Assembly: GCA_017962225.1 (NCBI GenBank)
Contig: JAGCVT010000148.1
Span: forward strand, 1-48,231
Direction: 5' to 3'
Length of the DNA stretch: 48,231 bases
Origin: Lachnospiraceae bacterium
Lineage (GTDB): Bacteria; Bacillota; Clostridia; Lachnospirales; Lachnospiraceae
The notes under the pieces are model-generated. The model was not told the DNA's origin and made no database searches. It saw nothing but the letters and a program-made list of their open reading frames with translations. This document shows positions 35,677-43,535 of the stretch, piece after piece (within the stretch, counting starts at the first letter, position 1; each line of letters starts with the position of its first letter). The position numbers and the translations under genes are program-made.

Positions 35677-38319
35677 ATGCTTTTAGAACAGGTATTAAGC
35701 GGACTTGCCATTGCACTGAATGTAATAGGCCTGATGATATGTCTTTTTGATTACATCAAGCGCCCTACAAAGACTGCTGTTTTTGCAATTGTGTATCTGC
35801 TTTCTACACTTCTTTCAAACTACTACTGGGGTGTGTATGTAGCCGTAATGGACGATTATCCGAATGTATCGTCCTTCCTGTCCTATGTCGGCTGGAATGC
35901 GGCTTTTCTTGTTTTGGCAATTCTCCTTGTTTTTCTTATGACCAAAGACAGGGTGAAGTTCTTCACGCCCATCTGCCTTATTCCGATTCCCTTAAATATA
36001 GTTCAGCTTTTTATGTATCTTCAGTACGGCGGATATTTTAACAATATCTGGCAGGTTGTGCTTTCCACGTTTGTTTCCTGTGTCAGCATTAACCATATCT
36101 TCCGTTATATTTTCAAACATAAAAAAATCGAAAATCTGCGCAAACCGTATATTGAGTACGTATTGCTTTTCATGATGTTTTTTGAGTATGTCTCATGGAC
36201 CGCATCGTGTTATTCATGGTCCACGGAAGCAATTGATCCGTACACATACGCCACAATACTCTGCGGCGTCGGATATATTCTTCTTCCGCTTGCGGTTATC
36301 AGAACGTATTTTACGGGCAAAGTGGAAATTGACGAAGCAAGAAAGGCTTCACGAAATATATTTATTCTGATGTATGTTGTATTCATTACAACCACCTGTT
36401 TCGGCGGATGTCTGCTCGCAGTATGGATGAAAAAAACGCTTGTTTCCGGCATCGGACAACTCGGCGATACGGACCCGTTCAGCGTCATCGCGGTTATGCT
36501 TTTCGTTGTTTCCGTCGTTATCATTCTTTTTACGGCGACCATTATTCTGGTGGTAAGTTCGGATCAGAAATCCTACGAAAGCCGTAAGCTTCGAATCGAG
36601 AAAAAAGATGCGGAAAAATCCAACGCCGCAAAGAGCGAATTTCTTGCCAATATGTCGCATGAAATCAGAACTCCGATAAATGCCGTACTCGGTATGAATG
36701 AGATGATTCTGCGGGAGAGTCTCGAAGCCAGAGACATGCTTCCCGAGGAAAGGGAAGAAATCATAAAAATCTTTTCGGATATCTGCAATTATTCGGGCAA
36801 TATCGAGAGTGCGGGCAACAATCTTTTATCCATCATCAACGATATTCTCGACTTCTCCAAGATTGAAGCCGGCAAGATGGAAATCACCGAGAGCAATTAC
36901 AAATTAAGCTCCGTACTTAACGACGTCAGCAACATGATTTCGTTTAAGGCCAAGAGCAAGGGCATCGAATATATCGTGGATGTCGACGAGACGCTTCCTG
37001 ACGGCCTCTATGGCGATGAAATACGCGTACGCCAGATAATTACCAATCTTTTAAACAACGCCGTAAAATACACGCAGAAAGGCAGTATATGCCTAAACGT
37101 AAACGAAAGAAAAGGCGAGGACGGCAAAGTCACCAATTTAATCGTAAAAGTAAAAGACACCGGTATCGGTATCAAAAAAGAAGATATCTCGAAGCTCTTT
37201 AAAAAATTCGAAAGAGTCGACATGCAGAATAACAGCACTGTGGAAGGCACGGGCCTGGGCCTTGCAATCACGGGCAGCCTCCTTGAAATGATGGGCGGCG
37301 AAATCAGTGTGGAGAGCGAGTACGGAAAAGGCTCCGAATTCACCGTTTCGATTCCGCAGAAAATCGTCTCCGAAGAACCCATCGGAAACTTCCGCGAGAA
37401 GTTTGAAAAGAGCATCAGCGAGCTTAAGGCACCCAAGGAAAACTTCCATGCACCCACTGCTCAGATTCTGATTGTCGACGATACCGTAATGAACTTAACG
37501 GTTGCAAGAGGCCTTCTTAAAAAGACCAGAGTCATAATCGACACCGCAATGAGCGGCGAAGAATCGATTGAACTTGCAAAGGAAAAAGCCTACGACTTAA
37601 TCTTAATGGACCAGCGTATGCCCGGTATGGACGGCATTTCGGCGATGCATCACATAAAAGAAGACGGCAACGGAATCAACGCCGCAACACCCGTTATCTG
37701 CCTTACGGCTGATGCGGTAAGCGGTGCGAGAGAGAAGTATTTAGCCGAAGGTTTCGAGGATTACATCACCAAGCCCATCGACAGCAGGGCTCTGCTTGAT
37801 GCACTCCTTAAATACCTTCCCAAGAACAAAATCAGAATCGTGGAAGCAAAGAACGTTTCGACCATAAAAGAGGCGGTCAGCGTTTCGCCTGCCGAAAACG
37901 TTCATAAAACAAATATTTCCGAAGTATCAAGCAATCTGATAAACAGCAGAACCGGTCTCGGATACTGCAACGGCGACGAGGAATTTTATGAGACACTCCT
38001 TTCGGAATACGTGAGCGAATCAAAGGATAAAGCACGCCTCATAAAAGAAACCTACGCAAACAAAGACTGGGATAATTACGGAATATACGTACATTCTTTA
38101 AAGAGCACGTCAAAAATGATCGGTGCAATGAATTTAAGCGAAATGGCAGCAGGCCTTGAAGCCGCGGCAGGCAGAGAGGATGTTGCGAAGATAGACGCAG
38201 AGCACAATAAAATGTGTAAGCTGTATGAAGACGTCATAAAAGAAATAACCGATAAATTCGGAATCAAAGTAACGGATGATAACGCAAACGAAGATATAAT
38301 GGAGTTTATGCCGGAGTAA
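35677..38319 (+). CDS. Hybrid sensor histidine kinase with receiver and Hpt domains
   Basis: An 880-residue phosphorelay protein. About seven or eight membrane helices (5-292) form the sensor. The HisKA domain has H328 in NMSHEIRTP; the ATPase has NLLNNAVKYT (457-466), DTGIGIK (494-500) and GTGLGLAIT (524-532). A receiver (596-715) has D600-D601, acceptor D645 and K699. A C-terminal Hpt domain (about 765-860) has H806 in HSLKSTSK. All relay stations except the output regulator are in one chain, and no partner regulator lies nearby. The macro-domain gene begins three bases after its stop, so it is coupled to this kinase. Confidence 0.95.
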   Translation: MLLEQVLSGLAIALNVIGLMICLFDYIKRPTKTAVFAIVYLLSTLLSNYYWGVYVAVMDDYPNVSSFLSYVGWNAAFLVLAILLVFLMTKDRVKFFTPICLIPIPLNIVQLFMYLQYGGYFNNIWQVVLSTFVSCVSINHIFRYIFKHKKIENLRKPYIEYVLLFMMFFEYVSWTASCYSWSTEAIDPYTYATILCGVGYILLPLAVIRTYFTGKVEIDEARKASRNIFILMYVVFITTTCFGGCLLAVWMKKTLVSGIGQLGDTDPFSVIAVMLFVVSVVIILFTATIILVVSSDQKSYESRKLRIEKKDAEKSNAAKSEFLANMSHEIRTPINAVLGMNEMILRESLEARDMLPEEREEIIKIFSDICNYSGNIESAGNNLLSIINDILDFSKIEAGKMEITESNYKLSSVLNDVSNMISFKAKSKGIEYIVDVDETLPDGLYGDEIRVRQIITNLLNNAVKYTQKGSICLNVNERKGEDGKVTNLIVKVKDTGIGIKKEDISKLFKKFERVDMQNNSTVEGTGLGLAITGSLLEMMGGEISVESEYGKGSEFTVSIPQKIVSEEPIGNFREKFEKSISELKAPKENFHAPTAQILIVDDTVMNLTVARGLLKKTRVIIDTAMSGEESIELAKEKAYDLILMDQRMPGMDGISAMHHIKEDGNGINAATPVICLTADAVSGAREKYLAEGFEDYITKPIDSRALLDALLKYLPKNKIRIVEAKNVSTIKEAVSVSPAENVHKTNISEVSSNLINSRTGLGYCNGDEEFYETLLSEYVSESKDKARLIKETYANKDWDNYGIYVHSLKSTSKMIGAMNLSEMAAGLEAAAGREDVAKIDAEHNKMCKLYEDVIKEITDKFGIKVTDDNANEDIMEFMPE

Positions 38320-38322
38320 AAT

Positions 38323-39444
38323 ATGTCATTAAAAATCGTCAGAAACGACATTACAAAAATGAATACCGAAGCCATCGTCAATACCGCCAACGGCCACCCT
38401 ACGGTCGGCTCGGGCTGTGATTCTGCAGTTTATAAGGCAGCAGGCTTTGATGAGCTTTTAAACTACAGAAAAGAAAAAATCGGCGTCGTAAAAGAAGGCG
38501 ATGTATTCATAACGCCCGGATTTAATCTTCCCGCGAAGTATATAATCCATGCGGTAAGTCCGCATTTTACGGATGAGGAAACAACCGAAAAATTAGTCAG
38601 GGACTGCTATAAAAAGAGCCTTGAAATGGCAAAGGAAAACAATATTAAATCGATTGCTTTTCCTCTTATATCCACAGGCAGTTTCGGCTTTCCGAAAGAA
38701 GCGGGCTTAAGAGCTGCGCTTGATGAAATAAATACATTCCTTCTTAAAGAAGATATGGAAGTCTATATCGTGGTATTCGATCCCGAATCAACGAATCTTT
38801 CCGCTAAGATTTCTGCAAGACTCGAAGAATACATAGACGAAAATTATGTAGAAGAAAAGACTGATGAAGAGTATTCTCACAGATTTTTAGGCAATGCGGC
38901 ATACAGCATAAGACGTAAGGAGCACGTTCATAAATCAGGCAGGAAGAGTACCGAATCAGCACCATGTTTTAATGCTGATATTCTTGCAGATGTCTGTGAA
39001 GAAGAACCCTGCGAAAGTAAACCAATTAATCCGCTTGTTGACGGATACGGTTTGACTCCCGAGGGAATCGAGGCATTAAGAAAGCGCCTTGAACACTTAT
39101 CCGATACTTTTTCGGAATACCTGTTTTTCCTGATGGAAGAAAAGGGTTTGAAAGCGCCTGAAGTTTATAATGGTGCGTGTGTAGATAAAAAAACATTTTC
39201 AAAAATAAAAAACAATAAGAATCATCATCCGAAGAAACTGACGGCGCTCTGCCTTTGCATTGGCGCAAAGCTGAATATGGATCAGTCAAAGGATTTACTT
39301 CAGAAAGCCGGTTTTGCATTTTCTAATTCGGATATGACAGATATTATTTTCAGTTTCTTTATTGAAAACGAAATATATGATATTTTCCAAATTGCAGTAG
39401 AACTCGAAGAAAGAGGACTGCAGATTCTTATCCCGGAAGACTAA
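38323..39444 (+). CDS. Macro-domain protein with C-terminal helical (XRE-like) domain
   Basis: A 373-residue protein. The macro domain (1 to about 170) has the ADP-ribose features ND (8-9), AIVNTANGHP with N20 and N23, GSGCDSAVYKAAG (29-41), and LISTGSFGFP (115-124). It should bind or hydrolyse ADP-ribose derivatives. After a variable linker, residues about 240-373 form a conserved helical module (FSEYLFFLMEEKGL, YNGACVDKKTFSKIKNN, LCIGAKLNMDQSKDLLQKAGF) that resembles a lambda-repressor/XRE fold. The ribosome site (GGAG) lies inside the hybrid kinase's last codons. A terminator follows. It is near vWA, XRE and TIR genes. Confidence 0.88.
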   Translation: MSLKIVRNDITKMNTEAIVNTANGHPTVGSGCDSAVYKAAGFDELLNYRKEKIGVVKEGDVFITPGFNLPAKYIIHAVSPHFTDEETTEKLVRDCYKKSLEMAKENNIKSIAFPLISTGSFGFPKEAGLRAALDEINTFLLKEDMEVYIVVFDPESTNLSAKISARLEEYIDENYVEEKTDEEYSHRFLGNAAYSIRRKEHVHKSGRKSTESAPCFNADILADVCEEEPCESKPINPLVDGYGLTPEGIEALRKRLEHLSDTFSEYLFFLMEEKGLKAPEVYNGACVDKKTFSKIKNNKNHHPKKLTALCLCIGAKLNMDQSKDLLQKAGFAFSNSDMTDIIFSFFIENEIYDIFQIAVELEERGLQILIPED

Positions 39445-39469
39445 AAATCCAATAAAATACAACATTTTT

Positions 39470-39498
39470 AAGGTCGCTTTTCATGCGACCTTTTTTAA
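39470..39498 (+). terminator. Intrinsic terminator after the macro-domain gene
   Basis: AAGGTCGC (39470-39477) and GCGACCTT (39485-39492) with a T-run; it ends the kinase-macro operon. Confidence 0.9.
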
Positions 39499-39559
39499 TT
39501 TTTCTTTTTGTATAATGACCTCACAAAACAAAAAACATTTCTTTTAGGAGGTATTCATT

Positions 39560-40228
39560 ATGAGAAAGGATTTAACGGAAGTTGTATTTATTTTAGACAA
39601 GAGCGGATCGATGAGCGGGCTTGAATTGGATACTATAGGCGGCTTTAATTCACTGATAGAAAAGCAGAAAAAGGAAGAGGGAGAGGCATTTATCTCCGTG
39701 GTGCTTTTCAATGATGACTCAAATGTGATTTACGACAGGGTTCCGATTGAAAAGGTAGAGCCGATGAACGACAAGCAGTACTTCGTGGGCGGATGCACAG
39801 CACTTCTTGATGCAATCGGCGGAGCAATCCACCACATCGGAAACGTGCACAAGTACGCAAGAGAGGAGGACAGACCGGAGAAGACTCTGTTTATCATCAC
39901 AACCGACGGAATGGAAAATTCTTCTCGCAAGTACACCTACGACAAGGTTAAAAAGCTCGTTGAAAAACAGAAGGAAACATACGGCTGGGAGTTTCTTTTC
40001 TTAGGTGCAAACATTGATGCAATTGATGTGGCCGGAAGATTCGGCATAGGTGCCGACAGAGCGGTTAATTACGAGTGCGACGAAGTCGGCACGAGACACA
40101 ATTTCGCGTGTCTTGACAAGATGGTAACCGGTGCCAGACGTGCCAAAAGCAGGGCCTCAATGGGCAGGGCAATGGCCGACTGCTGCGAGGAAATTAACAT
40201 GGATTACGAAAGCAGACATAATAAATAA
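39560..40228 (+). CDS. vWA-domain protein (TerY/CoxE-like)
   Basis: A 222-residue soluble von Willebrand A protein. It has the metal site DKSGSMS (D13, S15, S17), GGCTALLDAIGG for the third ligand, and TTDGMEN for the fourth. The C-terminal end is basic, with RRAKSRASMGRAM. It has its own -10 box (TATAAT, 39511-39516) and a TTCTTTTAGGAGG ribosome site. Similar stand-alone vWA proteins occur with tellurite-type and macro-domain genes, where they are thought to be metal-dependent scaffolds. No secretion signal. Confidence 0.85.
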   Translation: MRKDLTEVVFILDKSGSMSGLELDTIGGFNSLIEKQKKEEGEAFISVVLFNDDSNVIYDRVPIEKVEPMNDKQYFVGGCTALLDAIGGAIHHIGNVHKYAREEDRPEKTLFIITTDGMENSSRKYTYDKVKKLVEKQKETYGWEFLFLGANIDAIDVAGRFGIGADRAVNYECDEVGTRHNFACLDKMVTGARRAKSRASMGRAMADCCEEINMDYESRHNK

Positions 40229-40275
40229 CATTTTTTGACAAACGGGTGTATAATATAAGGAGGTGGGAAGATATA

Positions 40276-40290
40276 ATGTATTTTATGTAG
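40276..40290 (+). other. Five-codon leader reading frame ending in TAG
   Basis: ATG-TAT-TTT-ATG-TAG lies 11 bases after an AAGGAGGT ribosome site (40257-40264). It is in the same frame as the XRE gene, which starts five codons past the TAG. It is either a leader peptide or a nonsense-interrupted N-terminus. Confidence 0.4.
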
Positions 40291-40302
40291 AGGGTATGTT
40301 AT

Positions 40303-40533
40303 ATGAAACAGAAAATGACATTAAAACAGTGGAGGAAATCCCTGCATCTTACTCAGGCCGAAGCAGGGAAATTAATCGGAGTAGGCGCTACCACAATCTG
40401 CGCATGGGAAACCGGCAAGACCACGGTAACCATTCCGAAGCTTAAAAAAATCATGGAAGCATACGGAATTGAAGATTTAAGCCAGATTGAAGGCGGAGAG
40501 AACAAATTCTGGAATGCTCACAAACCCAAATAA
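40303..40533 (+). CDS. XRE-family HTH regulator
   Basis: A 76-residue DNA-binding protein: a lambda-repressor type helix-turn-helix at about 6-60 (LKQWRKSLHLTQAEAGKLIGVGATTICAWETGKTTVTIPKLKKIMEAYG in outline, with TQAEAGKLIG and TTICAWETGK as the key helices). GAGGG sits eight bases before the ATG. It stands between the vWA and TIR genes and ends in a strong terminator. A local regulatory role is likely but inferred. Confidence 0.88.
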   Translation: MKQKMTLKQWRKSLHLTQAEAGKLIGVGATTICAWETGKTTVTIPKLKKIMEAYGIEDLSQIEGGENKFWNAHKPK

Positions 40534-40553
40534 CAGACTTAAAAACAAAATGT

Positions 40554-40590
40554 AAAAGTCCCGAAGAATTATATTTCTTTGGGACTTTTT
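40554..40590 (+). terminator. Intrinsic terminator of the XRE gene
   Basis: A 15-base stem, AAAAGTCCC (40554-40562) continued by GAAGAA, pairs with TTTCTTTGGGACTTTT (inner arm 40575-40589) and is followed by T. Confidence 0.9.
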
Positions 40591-40647
40591 ATGTTACAAT
40601 AAAAGAAGTTGCAAGAATGTAACTTTTTGGAGTAAAAGGAGAAAAAA

Positions 40648-41661
40648 ATGAGAGCAGAAGTAATTAACTGTCAGTCCTGTGGGGGCGTTCTTAAGGTTAA
40701 CAGTTCGGTTTGTACATGTGAATTCTGCGGCGTAACCAACATTATCTGCGGTGAAACCGGAAAATACATTGATGCACTTAACAGAGCCAATAAATTAAGA
40801 CAGCAGTGTGAATTTGACAGAGCATTTGAAATATATGAGCAGATTCTCGACGAGAATCCTCCGTTCGCGGATATTTTATGGTCCGAGACCCTCTGCGATT
40901 ACGGTATCGAATATGTCGAAGATCCTTTAAGCAGCAAATATCTTCCGACACTTCACAGAATCAAAGACGAGAGTATTTTGGCATCTCCGTATTATCTGGA
41001 AGCGCTGGATTTGTGCGATGAGGAACAAAAAGAAAAAATCGCCGCATGCGCCGAAGAAATTTATAAAATCCAGGTAGAGTATCTTAATATTGCGGCCAAC
41101 GAAAAGCCTTACGATGTCTTTATCTGCTACAAGGAATCGGACAACGGCAAGCAGACCTATGACAGCGAGGTCGGAATGAAGTTATATGATCAGCTCACCA
41201 AGCTGGGCTATAAAGTATTCTTCTCAAGAATCACTTTAAGAGACAAGCTTGGCATCGAATTCGAGCCTTATATTTTCGCGGCTTTAAAGAGTGCGCCCGT
41301 AATGGTTGTAATCGGTACGAAGCCCGAATACTTCGAGGCCACATGGGTTAAGAACGAATGGAGCAGATTTTTAAGATTAAAAGCAAACGACCCGAAGAAA
41401 CAAATATTCTTCGCATGTGACGATATTGAAGATCTGCCGAAAGCATTTGTGAGAAAACAGGCTCAGATTTTAGAGGATGAACAATCCATTCAGAATATTG
41501 TTAACAACATATTCCGCTTCTTAAAGAAACCTCAGGGAGAAGTGCCCAGAGATGTCCTCGAGCAGGAAGTTTCGATGCGTAAAAAGGTTAAATGTCCGCA
41601 CTGCGGCAGACTGCAGGAGAGAAATCTTTACGGCTGTATTTATTGCCACAGGAAGTTTTAG
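40648..41661 (+). CDS. TIR-domain protein flanked by zinc ribbons, candidate NADase
   Basis: A 337-residue soluble protein. The N-terminal zinc ribbon has C8, C11, C24 and C27. A helical region (about 38-148) has a TPR-like start. The TIR domain (about 152-290) has DVFICYKESD, KVFFSRITLRD and GIEFEPYIFAAL. Glu206 in this last stretch aligns with the catalytic Glu of SARM1-type TIR NADases. PVMVVIGTKPEYFEATWVKNEW follows. A second ribbon has C316, C319, C330 and C333. AAAGGAG precedes the ATG. TIR proteins degrade or remodel NAD in phage defence (Thoeris and others); here no ThsA-like effector is adjacent, so a signalling or suicide role is inference. Confidence 0.87.
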   Translation: MRAEVINCQSCGGVLKVNSSVCTCEFCGVTNIICGETGKYIDALNRANKLRQQCEFDRAFEIYEQILDENPPFADILWSETLCDYGIEYVEDPLSSKYLPTLHRIKDESILASPYYLEALDLCDEEQKEKIAACAEEIYKIQVEYLNIAANEKPYDVFICYKESDNGKQTYDSEVGMKLYDQLTKLGYKVFFSRITLRDKLGIEFEPYIFAALKSAPVMVVIGTKPEYFEATWVKNEWSRFLRLKANDPKKQIFFACDDIEDLPKAFVRKQAQILEDEQSIQNIVNNIFRFLKKPQGEVPRDVLEQEVSMRKKVKCPHCGRLQERNLYGCIYCHRKF

Positions 41662-41797
41662 GAGCGTAATTTTCTCTGAATGTGCAAATACATAAGCGTA
41701 ATGCACGCAAGTATCCATATATTTCGCACCGAATCCATAGGATAATGGTATAAAGGCAAAAAGGTTCGCCTAATTATTTTTAAAGGAGGGTGTTGAT

Positions 41798-42253
41798 ATG
41801 GATAATACTACTATTAATAACCTTAGAAGAGTTAACTACGAATTACCGGACGATTACAACAGCATAGCTTTTTACAACGACATTCTGGAAGATCTTTTAA
41901 ACGCTGTAGAAGCATCAAAAGATATACTTAAAAACTATTCTGCTACAGAGAGCTACAGCAGATTCAAGGAAAGATTAAACAAAATCATTAACGCTTCGGA
42001 AAGAATGGATTCAAGCTTCGACGAGTTTTCGCTTGATTTTAAGAAGGATCTCGTGGATACCATCAACGACGAGTTCGAATTCATCAACGGTATGCTTGAA
42101 GCACATTTTGTAAAAATGGGTAAGCTGTATGAATTTTGGAGATATGATTACAACAAGACTGATATTTACAGAGCTTCCAGACATCAGCTTGTGATTAGTC
42201 CTGTGGACGGTTCTTTACTTCCCATCGTGGATAAAATGCGTCTGACGGATTAA
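41798..42253 (+). CDS. Acidic protein of unknown function
   Basis: A 151-residue soluble, helix-rich and acidic protein with no signal peptide or membrane helix. I do not recognise the family. It has a strong AAAGGAGGG ribosome site and is followed 18 bases later by a hydrolase, probably in one transcript. The 136 bases before it hold no gene; a possible TATAAA -10 lies near 41750. Conserved-looking parts are FYNDILEDLLNAVEAS and FWRYDYNKTDIYRASRHQL. Confidence 0.7.
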   Translation: MDNTTINNLRRVNYELPDDYNSIAFYNDILEDLLNAVEASKDILKNYSATESYSRFKERLNKIINASERMDSSFDEFSLDFKKDLVDTINDEFEFINGMLEAHFVKMGKLYEFWRYDYNKTDIYRASRHQLVISPVDGSLLPIVDKMRLTD

Positions 42254-42271
42254 GTATTGTGGGGATATGGT

Positions 42272-43090
42272 ATGAAAAGAAAAAAATTAAAAACATCGAA
42301 GGGCAGCATTGTCTACTGGACGAATGAAAAGAAAGCCGACGATGTTCCGCAGCTGGTATTTTTGCCCGGTTTAACCGCGGACCACAGACTGTTTATCAAG
42401 CAGATCCAGTACTTTCAGTACGATTATTCCGTGCTTGTATGGGACGCTCCGGGACATGCGTTTTCCTATCCGTTTGAAATGGATTTTACGCTCGAAGACA
42501 AGGCAAAGTGGTTAGACGAAATCCTCATAAAAGAAGGGTATGACCATCCGATCATCATAGGCCAGTCCATGGGCGGATATGTAGGCCAGATGTACGCTGA
42601 GCTTTTCCCGGGAAAACTTGCAGGATTTATAATAATCGATTCTGCGCCCATTCAGAGAAAGTACTACAAAGAATGGGAAATCAAATCGCTTGAACATACT
42701 GAACTTATGTACAGATTATATCCGTGGAAGTTACTTCTTCGCCACGGAACCGACGGTGTTGCGACCTCGCGTTACGGCAGAGGCTGTATGTACAGAATGA
42801 TGCTTACATACGATAAGGATCAGGCCAGATATGCAAAGCTTGCAGGGCACGGCTTTTACATTGTTGCGCAGGCAATCAGGGCAGACTTGCCGTATGAAAT
42901 TACATGTCCTGCTCTTTTAATCTGCGGTACAAAGGACCACGCAGGGTTTACGAAAAAGTATAACGAAAAATGGGCAGAGCAGTCCGGTATTCCCATCGAA
43001 TGGATCGAGGGTGCGGGACATAATTCAAATACAGACAATCCTGAAGAAGTTAATAACATAATCGAAAACTTCATTTCTGCGCATTGTTAG
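42272..43090 (+). CDS. Alpha/beta hydrolase
   Basis: A 272-residue hydrolase with VFLPGLTADHRL (oxyanion loop), nucleophile S99 in IGQSMGG, an acid in GTKDHAG (about 219) and His in GAGHNSN (about 247). I start at the ATG at 42272, with GTGGGGA just upstream; an upstream TTG in frame is less likely. Cytoplasmic. Family members include esterases and lactonases; nothing here narrows that. It contains an exact in-frame copy of the CTCATAAAAGAA 12-mer (42524-42535). Confidence 0.85.
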   Translation: MKRKKLKTSKGSIVYWTNEKKADDVPQLVFLPGLTADHRLFIKQIQYFQYDYSVLVWDAPGHAFSYPFEMDFTLEDKAKWLDEILIKEGYDHPIIIGQSMGGYVGQMYAELFPGKLAGFIIIDSAPIQRKYYKEWEIKSLEHTELMYRLYPWKLLLRHGTDGVATSRYGRGCMYRMMLTYDKDQARYAKLAGHGFYIVAQAIRADLPYEITCPALLICGTKDHAGFTKKYNEKWAEQSGIPIEWIEGAGHNSNTDNPEEVNNIIENFISAHC

Positions 43091-43112
43091 TAAACAGTTG
43101 ATTATATTCATT

Positions 43113-43143
43113 AGAGACTTTCTTAGGAGAGTCTCTTTTTTTT
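43113..43143 (+). terminator. Intrinsic terminator after the alpha/beta hydrolase
   Basis: AGAGACTTTC (43113-43122), loop TTAG, then GAGAGTCTCT (43127-43136) and a T-run. Confidence 0.88.
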
Positions 43144-43173
43144 ATACATAAATAAACGATATTTGATCTTGAT

Positions 43174-43229
43174 AAAACATTGCAAATGTAATGAGATAGC
43201 AATATAATGTAAGTATAAAACATTACAAA
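43174..43229 (+). promoter_or_regulatory. Promoter and operator region of the toxin-antitoxin operon
   Basis: TTGCAA (43180-43185), 17 bases, TATAAT (43203-43208). AAAACATTGCAAA (43174-43186) over the -35 box recurs as AAAACATTACAAA (43217-43229) 43 bases on, and ATTGCAAATGTAAT (43179-43192) is a near-palindrome. This is the layout of antitoxin autoregulation. Confidence 0.7.
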
Positions 43230-43241
43230 GGAGTGATTCAT

Positions 43242-43535
43242 ATGTCAAGTACTATTCAAATCAGAGTAGATGATGAATTAAAAACTAAATCAGATAACCT
43301 TTTTAAGGAATTGGGCACGGATACTACTTCGGCTATTAGAATGTTTTTGACACAGGCCGTTGCAAATAATGGATTCCCTTTTGAAATTAAAAGAGTACCT
43401 GCTTCTCCTTATACAGTAATGTCAGAGGAAGAAATGCTAAAAAAGCTTGAAACATCAAGAAAACATGCGAAACAAGGAAAACTTAAGGATGCGGATGATG
43501 TAATATCCGAAATGAGGAAGAAGTATGGATTATAA
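43242..43535 (+). CDS. relB: RelB/DinJ-family antitoxin
   Basis: A 97-residue antitoxin. The N-terminal ribbon-helix-helix part, STIQIRVDDELKTKSDNLFKELGTDTTSAIRMFLTQAV in outline, is typical of RelB/DinJ; the C-terminal tail (about 60-97) should wrap the toxin. An in-frame GTG at 43233 lies within the ribosome site, so I prefer the ATG at 43242, eight bases after AGGAG. It overlaps the toxin gene by 11 bases and sits behind a promoter with repeated operator-like sequence. Confidence 0.9.
   Translation: MSSTIQIRVDDELKTKSDNLFKELGTDTTSAIRMFLTQAVANNGFPFEIKRVPASPYTVMSEEEMLKKLETSRKHAKQGKLKDADDVISEMRKKYGL

Noticed and set aside
38038-38049. Coding copies of the CTCATAAAAGAA 12-mer as independent proof of a mobile repeat
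   Set aside because: All three coding copies read Leu-Ile-Lys-Glu in the same frame, so codon and residue preference may explain them; only the intergenic copies count strongly.
40235-40254. TTGACA and TATAAT before the XRE gene as a promoter
   Set aside because: Only eight bases separate the two boxes; they cannot work as a pair. The TATAAT alone may still serve as a -10 box.
39560-41661. Classic Thoeris system
   Set aside because: There is no ThsA-like (SIR2/SLOG or membrane) effector next to the TIR gene, so it cannot be called Thoeris.
41730-41775. tRNA-like stretch with GGTTCGCC
   Set aside because: Only a T-loop-like piece is present; no acceptor, D or anticodon arm can be drawn.
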